Shown: positions 22,553 to 31,448 of the stretch, one piece after another
Layout of the letters: each line of letters begins with the position of its first letter
Numbering within the stretch: the stretch's first letter is position 1
Origin: Polynucleobacter sp. MWH-UH2A
GTDB lineage: Bacteria > Pseudomonadota > Gammaproteobacteria > Burkholderiales > Burkholderiaceae
Direction: 5' to 3'
Length of the DNA: 64,000 nt
NCBI RefSeq assembly: GCF_018687195.1
Contig: NZ_CP061321.1
Coordinates: 744,001 to 808,000, forward strand
Program-made: the position numbers and the translations under genes
The notes under the pieces: generated by a model
Told to the model about the DNA's origin: nothing
The model's database searches: none
Seen by the model: the letters and a program-made list of their open reading frames with translations, nothing else

Positions 22553-22894
22553 CTAAGCCTTCTTTAAGAAGCAGGCTTTTAACAACATATTGCCTGCTTC
22601 TGTTTTGCAATCGACCTCATGATCACCTGAAACCAATCTAATTCCTTTGATTTTGGTGCCTACCTTAAGGGTGGTGGAGGAGCCCTTCACTTTGAGGTCT
22701 TTAATCAGTGTGACGGTATCTCCATCAGCTAGTAAGTTGCCATTTGCATCTTTGACAATTAAACCGGCATCTTCTTCCTCAACTACGGCCATAGGCCATT
22801 CATGCCCGCATTGGGCGCAAACATAGTTTTCGCCGTCTGGATAAGTCATATCCTCTTGGCAAGCAGGGCATTTTGGAAGATTGTCAGTGCTCAT
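22553..22894 (-). CDS. yjdM: zinc-ribbon protein YjdM (PhnA family)
   Basis: The 113 residues comprise an N-terminal zinc ribbon (C9-x2-C12 and C26-x2-C29) and a PhnA C-terminal beta domain ([25 protein letters not shown]). The family is named after a neighbour of E. coli phosphonate genes but is not required for phosphonate use; its role is unknown. Members are cytoplasmic. No phn genes are nearby. It is likely co-transcribed after the holin-like gene, 13 bases upstream on this strand. Confidence 0.9.
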   Translation of the reverse strand: MSTDNLPKCPACQEDMTYPDGENYVCAQCGHEWPMAVVEEEDAGLIVKDANGNLLADGDTVTLIKDLKVKGSSTTLKVGTKIKGIRLVSGDHEVDCKTEAGNMLLKACFLKKA

Positions 22895-22907
22895 GGAGAT
22901 AGCGTTC

Positions 22908-23255
22908 TTAAAAAACGAGGCCGCTTACAAAGAGGCTGAAGATGGAGATAAAGATGCTGGCGAAAAACGCAGTCCAAAAACTGGAAATCGTAAACCCGCT
23001 AACTAGTGCAGATACCAACATTAATACCAAAGCATTTACTACCAAGAGGAACAACCCCATAGTCACAATCGTTAATGGGAGTGTAAATAGGATGAGTAGG
23101 GGCTTTACAACCGCATTGGCAAAGCCGAGTAGTAATGCTGCAATTAACAGAGAGCCGCCATCAGCAAACTTGAGGCCACTGAAAATATAGCTAGCCACCC
23201 ATAGGGACAGAGAGGTTAGACCCCATTGAACTAAAAACAGCGTTAAGTTGCCCAT
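22908..23255 (-). CDS. four-span membrane protein, phage-holin superfamily IV (YvlD-like)
   Basis: The 115 residues are nearly all hydrophobic, with four predicted spans and the family motif [21 protein letters not shown]. Proteins of this family are chromosomal despite the holin name; no phage genes are around it. The function is unknown, and related proteins are linked to envelope stress in Firmicutes. A GGAG ribosome site precedes the ATG. It forms a likely unit with yjdM. Confidence 0.85.
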   Translation of the reverse strand: MGNLTLFLVQWGLTSLSLWVASYIFSGLKFADGGSLLIAALLLGFANAVVKPLLILFTLPLTIVTMGLFLLVVNALVLMLVSALVSGFTISSFWTAFFASIFISIFSLFVSGLVF

Positions 23256-23323
23256 ATTGCACTCCTTTGATTTAGGTTATTTATCAATTCTTCAAGTGAT
23301 GTAGTGATATGGTATCAGTCGCA

Positions 23324-23524
23324 TCAATAATGCGGCGGAATTTCATCTTTCAGGCTGCCACCACCTGAGCTACTAGCGCTAGCCTGTTCTTTGATGGCTT
23401 TGAGCTCCCTATAGAGAAATTCAATTTGTTGCTGCTGTTTATAGACCGTCTCATTGAGCTTCTCAATAAGGTCTTCAGCAAAGCTGAGTTTGATTTCGAG
23501 GTTAGTGATGCGATCGTCTGTCAT
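23324..23524 (-). CDS. slyX: SlyX family coiled-coil protein
   Basis: The 66-residue heptad-repeat protein starts ITNLEIKLSFAEDLIEKLNETVYKQQ and ends with the family hallmark PPHY. SlyX is conserved in proteobacteria and its function is unknown. It lies 12 bases after the DUF1653-like gene on the same strand. Confidence 0.9.
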   Translation of the reverse strand: MTDDRITNLEIKLSFAEDLIEKLNETVYKQQQQIEFLYRELKAIKEQASASSSGGGSLKDEIPPHY

Positions 23525-23536
23525 TGCTTGCCTTAT

Positions 23537-23758
23537 TTATTCTGAGATGAGTTCAAATCGACCATCCTCCATCTCCGCTTTTGGTCTAATCCAAAAATCG
23601 TGGGACTGCATCGATTCATAGACGTAAGCGGGCTCAAGGGTAGCTTCAACATTGGCTAGCAAAAGCACTTTATAAAAACCACCAGTCTTTATGTGTCGCA
23701 ACTTTGCTCCAGGCTTGAAGGTTCCATCATCTGGGTCGGCCATTTTGGGTTTGCTCAT
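23537..23758 (-). CDS. DUF1653-like small protein
   Basis: The 73 residues contain the beta-rich core FKPGAKLRHIKTGGFYKVL...PAYVYESMQSHDFWIRPKAEM, which resembles DUF1653 proteins (Y..YR/W.RP..EF). The start is placed at MSKPKMAD (complement of 23756-23758); an in-frame ATG at 23812 would overlap the divergent LLM gene. Function unknown, cytoplasmic. It probably forms a two-gene unit with slyX. Confidence 0.7.
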   Translation of the reverse strand: MSKPKMADPDDGTFKPGAKLRHIKTGGFYKVLLLANVEATLEPAYVYESMQSHDFWIRPKAEMEDGRFELISE

Positions 23759-23787
23759 AAAACGCGCTTTCTCGGTATGATTTAGTA

Positions 23788-24786
23788 ATGGCAAATTCCA
23801 TTCCGCACTCAATTCTAGACATATCTCCTATACCTCAAGGATTTACCGCATCTGATGCATTGCGAAATTCCTTGGATGTGGCTCAGCATGCTGAGCAGTG
23901 GGGCTATACGCGCTATTGGGTAGCCGAGCATCACAATATGACTGGTAACGCTAGTTCGGCTACTGCTGTGTTGGTGGGCTATATTGCCGGCGGGACTAAG
24001 AGTATCAAGGTTGGATCTGGTGGGGTAATGCTGCCCAATCACGCACCATTGGTGATTGCTGAGCAGTTTGGCACGCTTGAGTCTATATATCCTGGCCGCA
24101 TAGAGTTAGGCTTAGGCAGGGCGCCTGGCACTGATCAGATGACTGCTAGAGCTTTGAGGCGCGACTTACTCGGTAGTGATGATCGTTTTCCTCAGGATGT
24201 ACGTGAGTTGCAGCATTATTTTGGCCCCATTCAAGAAGGGCAGGCAGTGAAGGCGATTCCTGGGGCTAATACTCATGTACCCATTTGGATTTTAGGATCC
24301 AGTCTGTATGGTGCTCAGCTGGCGGCGCATTTTGGATTGCCTTATGCCTTTGCATCCCATTTTGCGCCAGATCATTTATTGGAAGCAATGTCGCTTTATC
24401 GAGAATTATTTAAACCTTCGGAGCAATTGGCAAAGCCTTACTCTGCATTTGTGGTGAATGTAGTTGCGGCTGATACCGATGAGGAAGCACAACATCTCTT
24501 CACAACCCTGCAACAGAATGTGGTGCGCATGCGTCGTAATACCAGAGGTCAGTTGCCCCCACCGATTGAGAGTTTGGATGATTTTTGCGACCCGCATGAG
24601 CAAGCAGCCGCTGCCCATACCCTGCAATGTTCTCTAGTGGGCTCTCTAGAAACGATTCGCAAGGGAATGCGCACATGGCTAGAGCGCACGGGCGCTGATG
24701 AGATTTTGTTCACGGGTCAAATCTTCGATCATCAAGCGCGACTGAAATCTTTTGAGATTGCATCTCAAGCAGCTCAGAGCCTTTAG
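23788..24786 (+). CDS. LLM-class flavin-dependent oxidoreductase (YhbW-like)
   Basis: This 332-residue luciferase-like TIM barrel has the typical N-terminal [41 protein letters not shown] and [13 protein letters not shown] segments. It is a predicted FMN-dependent monooxygenase or reductase of the group-1 MsnO8/YhbW kind; the substrate is unknown. It is monocistronic, with its start 30 bases from the divergent DUF1653-like gene. Confidence 0.9.
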   Translation: MANSIPHSILDISPIPQGFTASDALRNSLDVAQHAEQWGYTRYWVAEHHNMTGNASSATAVLVGYIAGGTKSIKVGSGGVMLPNHAPLVIAEQFGTLESIYPGRIELGLGRAPGTDQMTARALRRDLLGSDDRFPQDVRELQHYFGPIQEGQAVKAIPGANTHVPIWILGSSLYGAQLAAHFGLPYAFASHFAPDHLLEAMSLYRELFKPSEQLAKPYSAFVVNVVAADTDEEAQHLFTTLQQNVVRMRRNTRGQLPPPIESLDDFCDPHEQAAAAHTLQCSLVGSLETIRKGMRTWLERTGADEILFTGQIFDHQARLKSFEIASQAAQSL

Positions 24787-24802
24787 GAATCAAAGCGTTA
24801 AT

Positions 24803-25216
24803 TCAGATGGTGCTGTAGTCAGCACTAATAAAAATACTCTCTGTAGCAGCCTTTTTAGCTAGCTTGAGAAGTTCATTATCTTTGCTGAGTAGTACACAAG
24901 GTTTTGATGTGAAGGCGAGATCTAAAAAGACCTGATCGTCTGGGTCCCGGCATTTCCACGGTGCGCTGATTAACGTTTCATCTTCAATGATGGTAGCTAA
25001 GTTGCGCCACTCACTCAGAATATATTCTTGAGCGGATTTCTCGAGGGCGAATAGGGGTCTAGAGATCACATCTGCAAACTCTTCGATTGTCTTGGGCGTG
25101 GCTAGCGCTTTTACTTGCTTATCTTCTAAAGCCGCCTTGATATGAATGGCTCGAAAGTCATTAAAGACAAATATATCTAAGAGTACATTGGTATCAAAGA
25201 TGACTGTCTTCATCAA
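24803..25216 (-). CDS. PIN-domain putative ribonuclease
   Basis: The 137 residues are of the PIN_3/COG1569 family. The acidic active site is visible as D8 (IFDTNVLLD), E47 or so (TIEEFADV), and DPDDQVFLDLA. Such proteins act as toxin RNases when paired with an antitoxin, but no small antitoxin ORF sits beside this one; yaeQ lies 6 bases upstream in the same direction instead. It could be a stand-alone RNase. Confidence 0.8.
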   Translation of the reverse strand: MMKTVIFDTNVLLDIFVFNDFRAIHIKAALEDKQVKALATPKTIEEFADVISRPLFALEKSAQEYILSEWRNLATIIEDETLISAPWKCRDPDDQVFLDLAFTSKPCVLLSKDNELLKLAKKAATESIFISADYSTI

Positions 25217-25222
25217 ATCAAA

Positions 25223-25771
25223 TTAATCTTGTTTGGTACGCCAGATTTCTGGGGTAATGGTGACCTGACCTTGATCCGAAGAAACATAAGCTTCACCATC
25301 TTGAATGTTGACATGCAATACCATGCTGCGTTCTACCAGCTTGTTTAGTTCCTGCGACTGTTCGGCAGGTATCGCAATCACTTGAAGATTGCGAGCACGG
25401 GTTAATTTATTCGCAATCCCATCCCACCAGATTTTGCTGGTTTGTCCGCCGTAGCAATACACAATGACTTGATCTGATCGACCGCAGGCTTTCAGGATGC
25501 GGCGTTCATCTGGCTGACCCACTTCAATCCACAGTTTGATTTGATCGGTGAGGTCTTTAATCCAAAGATCAGGTTCATCGGTATCACTCAAGCCCTTGGT
25601 AAATACTAAATCTTCATGGGCTTGTAGAGCAAAAGCGATGATTCTGATCATCATCCGCTCATCTGTTTCCGAGGGATGCTTGGCAATGGTGAGGGAATGA
25701 CTGCCATAGTAGTGGCGGTCTGAATCTGCGACGTGAAGGTCGGCTTTATGAATGGTTGCGCGAAGAGCCAT
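25223..25771 (-). CDS. yaeQ: YaeQ family protein
   Basis: This 182-residue protein has a degenerate PD-(D/E)XK nuclease-like core (DEPDLWIKDLTDQIKLWIEVGQPDERR) and the YaeQ C-terminal MVLHVNIQDGEAYVS. The family was first linked to haemolysin expression but its activity is unsettled. It is probably co-transcribed with the PIN gene, with only 6 bases between them. Together with the PIN protein this makes a pair of predicted nuclease folds. Confidence 0.9.
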   Translation of the reverse strand: MALRATIHKADLHVADSDRHYYGSHSLTIAKHPSETDERMMIRIIAFALQAHEDLVFTKGLSDTDEPDLWIKDLTDQIKLWIEVGQPDERRILKACGRSDQVIVYCYGGQTSKIWWDGIANKLTRARNLQVIAIPAEQSQELNKLVERSMVLHVNIQDGEAYVSSDQGQVTITPEIWRTKQD

Positions 25772-25849
25772 GCGGCATTATCGCCTTTAAATCAACCAAG
25801 CCCAGATTGCCGTATCATTTTAGGAATTTATCCCATCCTTGGAGTCCAT

Positions 25850-26836
25850 ATGATCGCCGGCTTGATTTGGAGAATTCGCATAGTAGCGACACTTCTGCTT
25901 GGCGTATCTACATTTTTTAGTCCCTTAGCTCAATCTGCAGAAAATTGGCCAAGCAAGCCTATCAAGATCATTGTTCCTTTTTCTCCAGGCAGCGTTCAGG
26001 ATGCACTTGCCCGATCGTTTTCTAATGAGCTTGGTGCCGCCTTAGGTGAGGCTGTTATTGTCGAAAACAAAGCAGGGGCAGGGGGCACCGTTGGAACTGG
26101 CATTGTTGCCAAATCTAGTCCTGATGGATATACCTTTCTGATGGCAGCAGCGAGTCACAATATTAATGGCAGCCTTTTTTCTAAACTGAGCTTTGATCCA
26201 ATTAAAGACTTTACTGGCGCGGCCTATATTGGTACAAGCAGTTATGTCATGATGACAAACTCAGAGTTTCCTGCAAAGTCAGTGGCGGAGTTCATTGCGT
26301 TAGCAAAGGCAAATCCTGGGCAGTACAACTATGCCAGCGCCGGAAATGGTAGCGCCTCGCATTTAGCTATGGCTTATTTTGACAGTATGGCTGGGATTCA
26401 GCTGGTACACATACCAACCAAGGGCACAGGCGACGCTATAGCAGAGTTATTGGCAGGACGTGCTCAAGCAGTCATTGCAGCAAACGTCGCTGCTTTGCCA
26501 TTTGCTAATGATTCACGCATTCGGTTTTTGGGGGTCTCTTCAGAGAAGCCTTCTCCATTCGTGCCGGGTGTTCCTCCAATTGGTAATACCGTAAAGGGTT
26601 ATGTGTTTGATAGCTGGTTTGGATTGCTGGCACCAGCGGGCACTCCGCAAGACATCATTACCAAAATGCAATCCCAAATGAGCAAGATATTGAAGCAACC
26701 TGAGATCATTGAGCGCATGAAACGTCAGGGGATTGAGATTGGCCGCTTAACTCCTGGAGAATTTAATCAGTTATTGGTTGGGGATTATGTCCGTATGGCA
26801 AAAGTTGTTAAAGCATCAGGCGCAAAGCCTGAATAA
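25850..26836 (+). CDS. Bug/TctC family periplasmic solute-binding protein (1 of 4)
   Basis: The 328 residues start at ATG 25850 behind GGAG, with a signal peptide ending near QSAENWPSKPI. Family landmarks are IIVPFSPGSVQDALARSF, VENKAGAGGTVGT and SSPDGYT. Bug proteins bind carboxylates such as glutamate, citrate or aromatic acids for tripartite TctAB carriers, but no tctA or tctB is adjacent. A longer reading to 25733 overlaps yaeQ and is rejected. A flavoprotein gene follows 27 bases later. Confidence 0.88.
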   Translation: MIAGLIWRIRIVATLLLGVSTFFSPLAQSAENWPSKPIKIIVPFSPGSVQDALARSFSNELGAALGEAVIVENKAGAGGTVGTGIVAKSSPDGYTFLMAAASHNINGSLFSKLSFDPIKDFTGAAYIGTSSYVMMTNSEFPAKSVAEFIALAKANPGQYNYASAGNGSASHLAMAYFDSMAGIQLVHIPTKGTGDAIAELLAGRAQAVIAANVAALPFANDSRIRFLGVSSEKPSPFVPGVPPIGNTVKGYVFDSWFGLLAPAGTPQDIITKMQSQMSKILKQPEIIERMKRQGIEIGRLTPGEFNQLLVGDYVRMAKVVKASGAKPE

Positions 26837-26863
26837 GCCCAATACGGTGAACAGTTAAGCCTC

Positions 26864-28492
26864 ATGATTCGAATTACTGAACTGCGATTACCTATCGATC
26901 ATGCCCCCGAGTCTTTGGAGGGTGCGATATTAAAGCGGCTGGGCTTAACTGCAAAAGAATTGATTTCATTTGAGATCTTTAAGCGTAGCTATGATGCTCG
27001 TAAAAATGTATCACTTGCTTTTATCTATACCATCGATGTTTCGGTAAAAAATGAAGAGAGTGTCTTAAAGAAGTATTCCAACGATGCTCACATCAGGCCA
27101 TCGCCAGACACCAGTTATCACTTTGTAGCAAAAGCACCACCAACCATTGACGCTGGCAAAGCATTGCGTCCGGTGGTGATTGGATTTGGTCCATGTGGAA
27201 TCTTTGCCGCTTTGATATTGGCGCAAATGGGTTTTAAGCCAATTGTGCTCGAGCGTGGCAAGCAAGTTCGTGAGCGTACGCAAGATACTTGGGGTTTGTG
27301 GCGCAAAAAGATCCTGAACCCAGAATCGAATGTGCAGTTTGGTGAAGGTGGGGCAGGAACTTTTTCTGATGGCAAGCTCTATAGCCAAATTAAGGATCCT
27401 AAGTTTTATGGGCGCAAGGTTATTCATGAGTTTGTGAAGGCGGGAGCGCCCCCAGAAATTCAGTATGTTGCTAAACCGCACATTGGCACCTTCCGTTTAG
27501 TAGGCATGGTAGAGAAGATTCGCCAAGAAATTATTGATTTGGGTGGTGAGATCCGCTTTTCACAAAAAGTGATTGGTTTTGATATTCAGAATGAGCAAAT
27601 TACTGGCGTCAAAATTGAGGGCTACCCTGATTTACCAGCAAATCATGTAGTTCTTGCTTTGGGTCATAGTGCGCGTGATACGTTTAAAGCGCTGCATGAT
27701 GCTGGCGTTTTTATGGAGGCCAAGCCATTCTCAGTTGGGTTCCGCATTGAGCATCCACAATCCCTCATTGATAGAGCGCGTTTAGGTCCTCATGCCGGAA
27801 ATGAATTGATTGGCGCTGCCGACTATAAGCTAGTTCACCATGCCAAGAATGGGCGTTCTGTCTATAGTTTCTGTATGTGCCCAGGCGGCACTGTGGTAGC
27901 AGCTGCATCGGAGCCAAATCGCGTAGTAACCAATGGTATGAGTCAGTATTCTCGCAACGAGCGCAATGCGAACGCTGGAATTGTGGTTGGCATTACACCA
28001 GAGGACTATCCAGGTGGCCCGCTTGCAGGGATCGAGTTTCAGCGCCAACTGGAATCAAAGGCGTTTGAGCTGGGCGGTGGAACCTATGAAGCGCCTGGCC
28101 AATTGGTGGGGGATTTTATTGAAGGCAAACCCTCAACTGAGTTTGGTAGCGTCATTCCATCTTATAGGCCTGGCGTGCATTTAACCGATTTAGCTCAAGC
28201 TTTGCCACCTTATGCAATTGAGGCAATCAGGGAGGCATTACCCGCTTTTGAAAAACAGATTAAAGGTTTTTCAATGAAAGATGCAGTATTGACTGGTGTC
28301 GAGACTAGAACTTCTTCTCCATTACGCATCACCCGTGGACCAAATTTTCAAAGTCTTAATATCAAGGGCCTCTATCCCGCTGGAGAGGGTGCTGGTTATG
28401 CTGGCGGAATCTTGTCTGCTGGCGTAGATGGGATTAAAGTAGCAGAAGCAGTCGCATTAGACTATCTATCGCAAGAAACCACCCATCATTAA
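26864..28492 (+). CDS. FAD-dependent dehydrogenase, COG2509 family
   Basis: The 542 residues carry a small N-terminal alpha/beta domain (1-90), then an FAD Rossmann motif (VVIGFGPCGIFAALILAQMG, about residues 105-125), an internal GEGGAGTFSDGKL motif, and a C-terminal FAD motif (GLYPAGEGAGYAGGILSAGVDG). COG2509 proteins are widespread, uncharacterised flavin enzymes of the HI0933/GidA-like fold. hemN starts 7 bases after, so co-transcription and some link to tetrapyrrole or redox metabolism is possible. Confidence 0.88.
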   Translation: MIRITELRLPIDHAPESLEGAILKRLGLTAKELISFEIFKRSYDARKNVSLAFIYTIDVSVKNEESVLKKYSNDAHIRPSPDTSYHFVAKAPPTIDAGKALRPVVIGFGPCGIFAALILAQMGFKPIVLERGKQVRERTQDTWGLWRKKILNPESNVQFGEGGAGTFSDGKLYSQIKDPKFYGRKVIHEFVKAGAPPEIQYVAKPHIGTFRLVGMVEKIRQEIIDLGGEIRFSQKVIGFDIQNEQITGVKIEGYPDLPANHVVLALGHSARDTFKALHDAGVFMEAKPFSVGFRIEHPQSLIDRARLGPHAGNELIGAADYKLVHHAKNGRSVYSFCMCPGGTVVAAASEPNRVVTNGMSQYSRNERNANAGIVVGITPEDYPGGPLAGIEFQRQLESKAFELGGGTYEAPGQLVGDFIEGKPSTEFGSVIPSYRPGVHLTDLAQALPPYAIEAIREALPAFEKQIKGFSMKDAVLTGVETRTSSPLRITRGPNFQSLNIKGLYPAGEGAGYAGGILSAGVDGIKVAEAVALDYLSQETTHH

Positions 28493-28498
28493 GTCAAC

Positions 28499-29914
28499 AT
28501 GAGCTCCACGGTAACTCAAGAAAATACACAAGAAAAAGAAGTCTTGTTTCATCCTGAGTTGCTGCAGAAATTCGACATTAATGGACCGCGCTACACATCC
28601 TATCCAAGCGCTGATCGCTTCCACAATGAATTCTCTGAAAAAGACTATCTTGGGGCTCTCAAGCGAGTGGCCAGTATCAATGAGCCTCTCTCACTTTATT
28701 TTCATTTACCGTTTTGCCCCAACATTTGCTATTACTGCGGTTGCAACAAGATCATTACCAAAGATCATGGCAGAAGCGCTAAGTACATTAAGTATTTGGC
28801 CAAAGAGATGGCTATGGTTTGTGATGCAATGGGCGCCCAGAAAAAAATTCCAATTACTCAGCTACATTGGGGTGGGGGCACACCTACCTTTTTATCTCAT
28901 GAGGAGATGATCGAGTTAATGCAGCACACTCGCCAGCACTTTGACTTGCTGCCGGGTGGCGAATATTCGATTGAAATTGATCCGAGAAGGGTATCAGAAG
29001 CAGATATCAAGCTTTTGGCTGATTTGGGCTTTAACCGCATTAGTTTGGGCGTACAGGATTTCAATTTAGCGGTACAAGAAGCCGTGCATCGTGTTCAAAC
29101 GATTGAGGAGACTCAGGCGGTAATGGACTGGTCGCGTAAGTATGGTTTTAAATCACGCAGTGTTGATTTGATTTATGGCTTACCAAAGCAAACTCCTGAG
29201 ACTTTTAAAGAAACAGTCGATGCGGTGCTGAAAATGAATCCAGATCGACTTTCGGTGTACAACTATGCTCATTTGCCGCATATCTTTAAACCACAGCGTC
29301 GTATTGCGGAGGTTGATCTTCCGCCTGCTGCGGCCAAATTAGATATTTTGTCCAATACGATTGAGCGTTTGAATGAAGCGGGCTACCAATTTATTGGCAT
29401 GGATCATTTTGCGAAACCAGATGATGAATTGGCTATAGCGCAAAGAGAAGGAAAGTTGCATCGCAACTTTCAGGGCTACTCTACACAGGCTGAATGCGAC
29501 TTGTTAGCCTTCGGAATTTCTTCTATTGGTAAGGTGGATGACTGCTATTCCCAGAATGTCCGTACTTTAGATGAGTACTATGCTGCATTAGATTCTGGCC
29601 ACCTTCCAGTGTTACGGGGATTGCGCTTAGATCAAGATGATTTACTGCGCCGCGAATTGATTGGCGAGTTAATGTGCCAATTCAATCTGGATACGAAGCG
29701 CTTTGCAGACGAACATCAGATCGACTTCAATACTTACTTCAGAGCAGAGATTGAAGAGCTCAAGGGCTTGGAAAAGGCGGGCTTGCTGGAGTGGCACGAA
29801 GCAGAGCTTAATGTCCCCATTAAGGGCCGTTTACTAGCTAGGCGTGTTGCGATGACTTTCGATCGTCACCTCAGAGAATCGCAGGCCAAAGGCACGTATT
29901 CCAAAGTGCTTTAG
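28499..29914 (+). CDS. hemN: oxygen-independent coproporphyrinogen III oxidase
   Basis: This 471-residue radical SAM enzyme decarboxylates coproporphyrinogen III to protoporphyrinogen IX without oxygen. The cluster motif is CPNICYYCGC, with the HemN-type extra Cys, followed by the GGGTPTFL SAM-binding segment. Its length and the N-terminal GPRYTSYPSADRF tripwire match true HemN rather than HemW. FNR-like boxes lie just downstream, before ompW, consistent with a low-oxygen neighbourhood. Confidence 0.95.
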   Translation: MSSTVTQENTQEKEVLFHPELLQKFDINGPRYTSYPSADRFHNEFSEKDYLGALKRVASINEPLSLYFHLPFCPNICYYCGCNKIITKDHGRSAKYIKYLAKEMAMVCDAMGAQKKIPITQLHWGGGTPTFLSHEEMIELMQHTRQHFDLLPGGEYSIEIDPRRVSEADIKLLADLGFNRISLGVQDFNLAVQEAVHRVQTIEETQAVMDWSRKYGFKSRSVDLIYGLPKQTPETFKETVDAVLKMNPDRLSVYNYAHLPHIFKPQRRIAEVDLPPAAAKLDILSNTIERLNEAGYQFIGMDHFAKPDDELAIAQREGKLHRNFQGYSTQAECDLLAFGISSIGKVDDCYSQNVRTLDEYYAALDSGHLPVLRGLRLDQDDLLRRELIGELMCQFNLDTKRFADEHQIDFNTYFRAEIEELKGLEKAGLLEWHEAELNVPIKGRLLARRVAMTFDRHLRESQAKGTYSKVL

Positions 29915-29931
29915 GGTAAACCTCAGTCAAT

Positions 29932-29945
29932 TTGATCTAGATCAA
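29932..29945 (+). promoter_or_regulatory. FNR box 1, upstream of ompW
   Basis: TTGATCTAGATCAA is a perfect match to the FNR/ANR consensus TTGAT-N4-ATCAA. It lies 137 bases upstream of the ompW start and 17 bases after the hemN stop. Confidence 0.8.
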
Positions 29946-30003
29946 ACAAGCAGCAAGACATTGTTGCTTTTAAACCAATAAAAAAATCTCGATGCTTAAT
30001 CGT

Positions 30004-30017
30004 TTGATGTAAGTCAA
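30004..30017 (+). promoter_or_regulatory. FNR box 2, upstream of ompW
   Basis: TTGATGTAAGTCAA matches the FNR consensus with one change. If it is a class II site centred at -41.5, transcription would start near 30052, leaving a 30-base leader to the ompW ATG at 30082. Box 1 lies 72 bases upstream. Confidence 0.7.
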
Positions 30018-30081
30018 ATTGCCCCGTGGGTATCAATTTCAAAATGATCCTATCGAAATTGATAACAAAAAGGGAAATATC

Positions 30082-30735
30082 ATGCGTCTTAAATCACTAG
30101 TAGCAGCAATGGCTGCAGTGGCGTCCTTAGCCCCAATCGCAGCACAGGCTCAAGCACAAGAGAATCCTTGGATGTTGCGCGTTCGTGCAGCTTACTTAGA
30201 TTTTCAAAACGGGCAATCTAATAACGCAAATAGCCAAAATTTGGGTGTCGCAGCACAAAATATTCGCGCACAAAAGGAATGGATTCCTGAATTTGATATT
30301 ACCTATTTCTTCACAAAAAATATTGCTGCTGAGTTAGTTTTAACCTATCCGCAAAACGTTAATATTTATTCAAACTTAAATGGACAGAAGAGTGGAACGA
30401 TTACAGCCTTACCTCCATCACTCTTGGCCCAATATCATTTCACGGATTTGGGTGCTGTTAAGCCATACATTGGTGCTGGCGTGAATTACACAATATTTGG
30501 CAATACTGGGAATTTTGGCGGTATTAATAATGCCTTAACTGTTGGCAACAGCAGTTTCGGATTTGCGGGTCAGGTTGGCTTAGATTATATGTTTGACAAA
30601 AACTGGGGCATGAATCTTGATGTCAAATATATAACGATGAACACTAAAGTTAACTCTGCAAGTACAGGGCAAAACATTGGTACATTAACACTCAACCCAT
30701 GGGTACCAGCAGTTGGTGTAACTTACAAGTTCTAA
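30082..30735 (+). CDS. ompW: OmpW family outer-membrane protein
   Basis: This 217-residue eight-stranded outer-membrane barrel has a signal peptide ending at AQAQAQ, the N-terminal NPWMLRVRAAYL strand, the TYFFTKNIAAELVLTYP motif and a terminal Phe (VGVTYKF). The start is ATG 30082, with AGGGAAA before it, rather than the in-frame ATG at 30019. OmpW is FNR-controlled in E. coli, and two FNR-like boxes precede this gene, so low-oxygen induction is likely. It ends in a strong terminator. Confidence 0.92.
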   Translation: MRLKSLVAAMAAVASLAPIAAQAQAQENPWMLRVRAAYLDFQNGQSNNANSQNLGVAAQNIRAQKEWIPEFDITYFFTKNIAAELVLTYPQNVNIYSNLNGQKSGTITALPPSLLAQYHFTDLGAVKPYIGAGVNYTIFGNTGNFGGINNALTVGNSSFGFAGQVGLDYMFDKNWGMNLDVKYITMNTKVNSASTGQNIGTLTLNPWVPAVGVTYKF

Positions 30736-30757
30736 GAATTCAGTTCTTAGTATCTTG

Positions 30758-30784
30758 AAATAGGGCCCCTGAGGGGCCCTATTT
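30758..30784. terminator. bidirectional rho-independent terminator after ompW
   Basis: AAATAGGGCCCC and GGGGCCCTATTT form a perfect stem with a 3-base loop, then a T-tract. It serves ompW and the convergent kinase-like gene. Confidence 0.92.
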
Positions 30785-31381
30785 TTATTTGATTAAATGG
30801 CCTATTAATTCGTCAAAATGCGCTTGATCAAAATGCAGATTATCAAAACGCTCGATAGATGAATGTGGTGGCGGATCAATTCGGCGTTTGACATATTCAT
30901 TCCAATGGGCGAGCTTCCATTGATCTCGAGGGTCCTTGCGCTTCTCCATCCGAGTCTTTGCTTCACCTTCTTCAAGATCAATCCAGGCAATAGAAATCTT
31001 GGTTTGACTTGGGATTCCGAGGGCTTCGGGATTAAACATGCGGCCGCTTTGAATCTCTTTTGAAAATGGCCCAACCAAAATGACATTGACACCTAGTAAT
31101 AAATTCTCACGAGCAATATCAATTAAGCCTTGGTATTCCCAATCCCTTAGATTTTCTAGGTAGTAGGGGCTATCGCGATCATTGGGGTTCTGGGTCGTTA
31201 GTTCCATCACATGGGCGCTAAAGGCGCCATAGACGGTATCCTTGTCTAAAAAGAAAAAGTCTTCCCCGGTCCTTTCAATAATCTTTGGTAGCGCTTTTTT
31301 GGCTAGCGTTGATTTCCCAGTACCAGCATGACCTGCAAATAGGATGAGGCTGGGGGTGGAGGGGGTAAGTTTGCAGACCAT
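30785..31381 (-). CDS. P-loop ATP-binding protein, small-molecule or zeta-type kinase fold
   Basis: The 198 residues contain a Walker A motif GHAGTGKSTLAKK (about residues 17-29), an acidic LDKDTVY segment where kinases of the AAA_33/gluconate-kinase type hold substrate, and a late Arg-rich lid (RMEKRKDPRDQWK). It is predicted to phosphorylate a small molecule; the substrate is unknown and no antitoxin is adjacent. Its stop abuts the ompW terminator, and its start is 67 bases from the divergent uup. Confidence 0.75.
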   Translation of the reverse strand: MVCKLTPSTPSLILFAGHAGTGKSTLAKKALPKIIERTGEDFFFLDKDTVYGAFSAHVMELTTQNPNDRDSPYYLENLRDWEYQGLIDIARENLLLGVNVILVGPFSKEIQSGRMFNPEALGIPSQTKISIAWIDLEEGEAKTRMEKRKDPRDQWKLAHWNEYVKRRIDPPPHSSIERFDNLHFDQAHFDELIGHLIK

Positions 31382-31448
31382 TTGTCATTAGTCTCGCAGA
31401 AATTGAGAGAAATTTCTTCTGTTTCTCTGAAGTGACGATAATGACGCC

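Noticed and set aside
22908..23255. Holin-like gene as a sign of prophage
   Set aside because: No lysozyme, integrase, capsid or tail genes are nearby, and this membrane family is commonly chromosomal.
24803..25216. PIN gene as half of a toxin-antitoxin module
   Set aside because: No small antitoxin frame lies on either side; the flanking genes are yaeQ and a flavin oxidoreductase.
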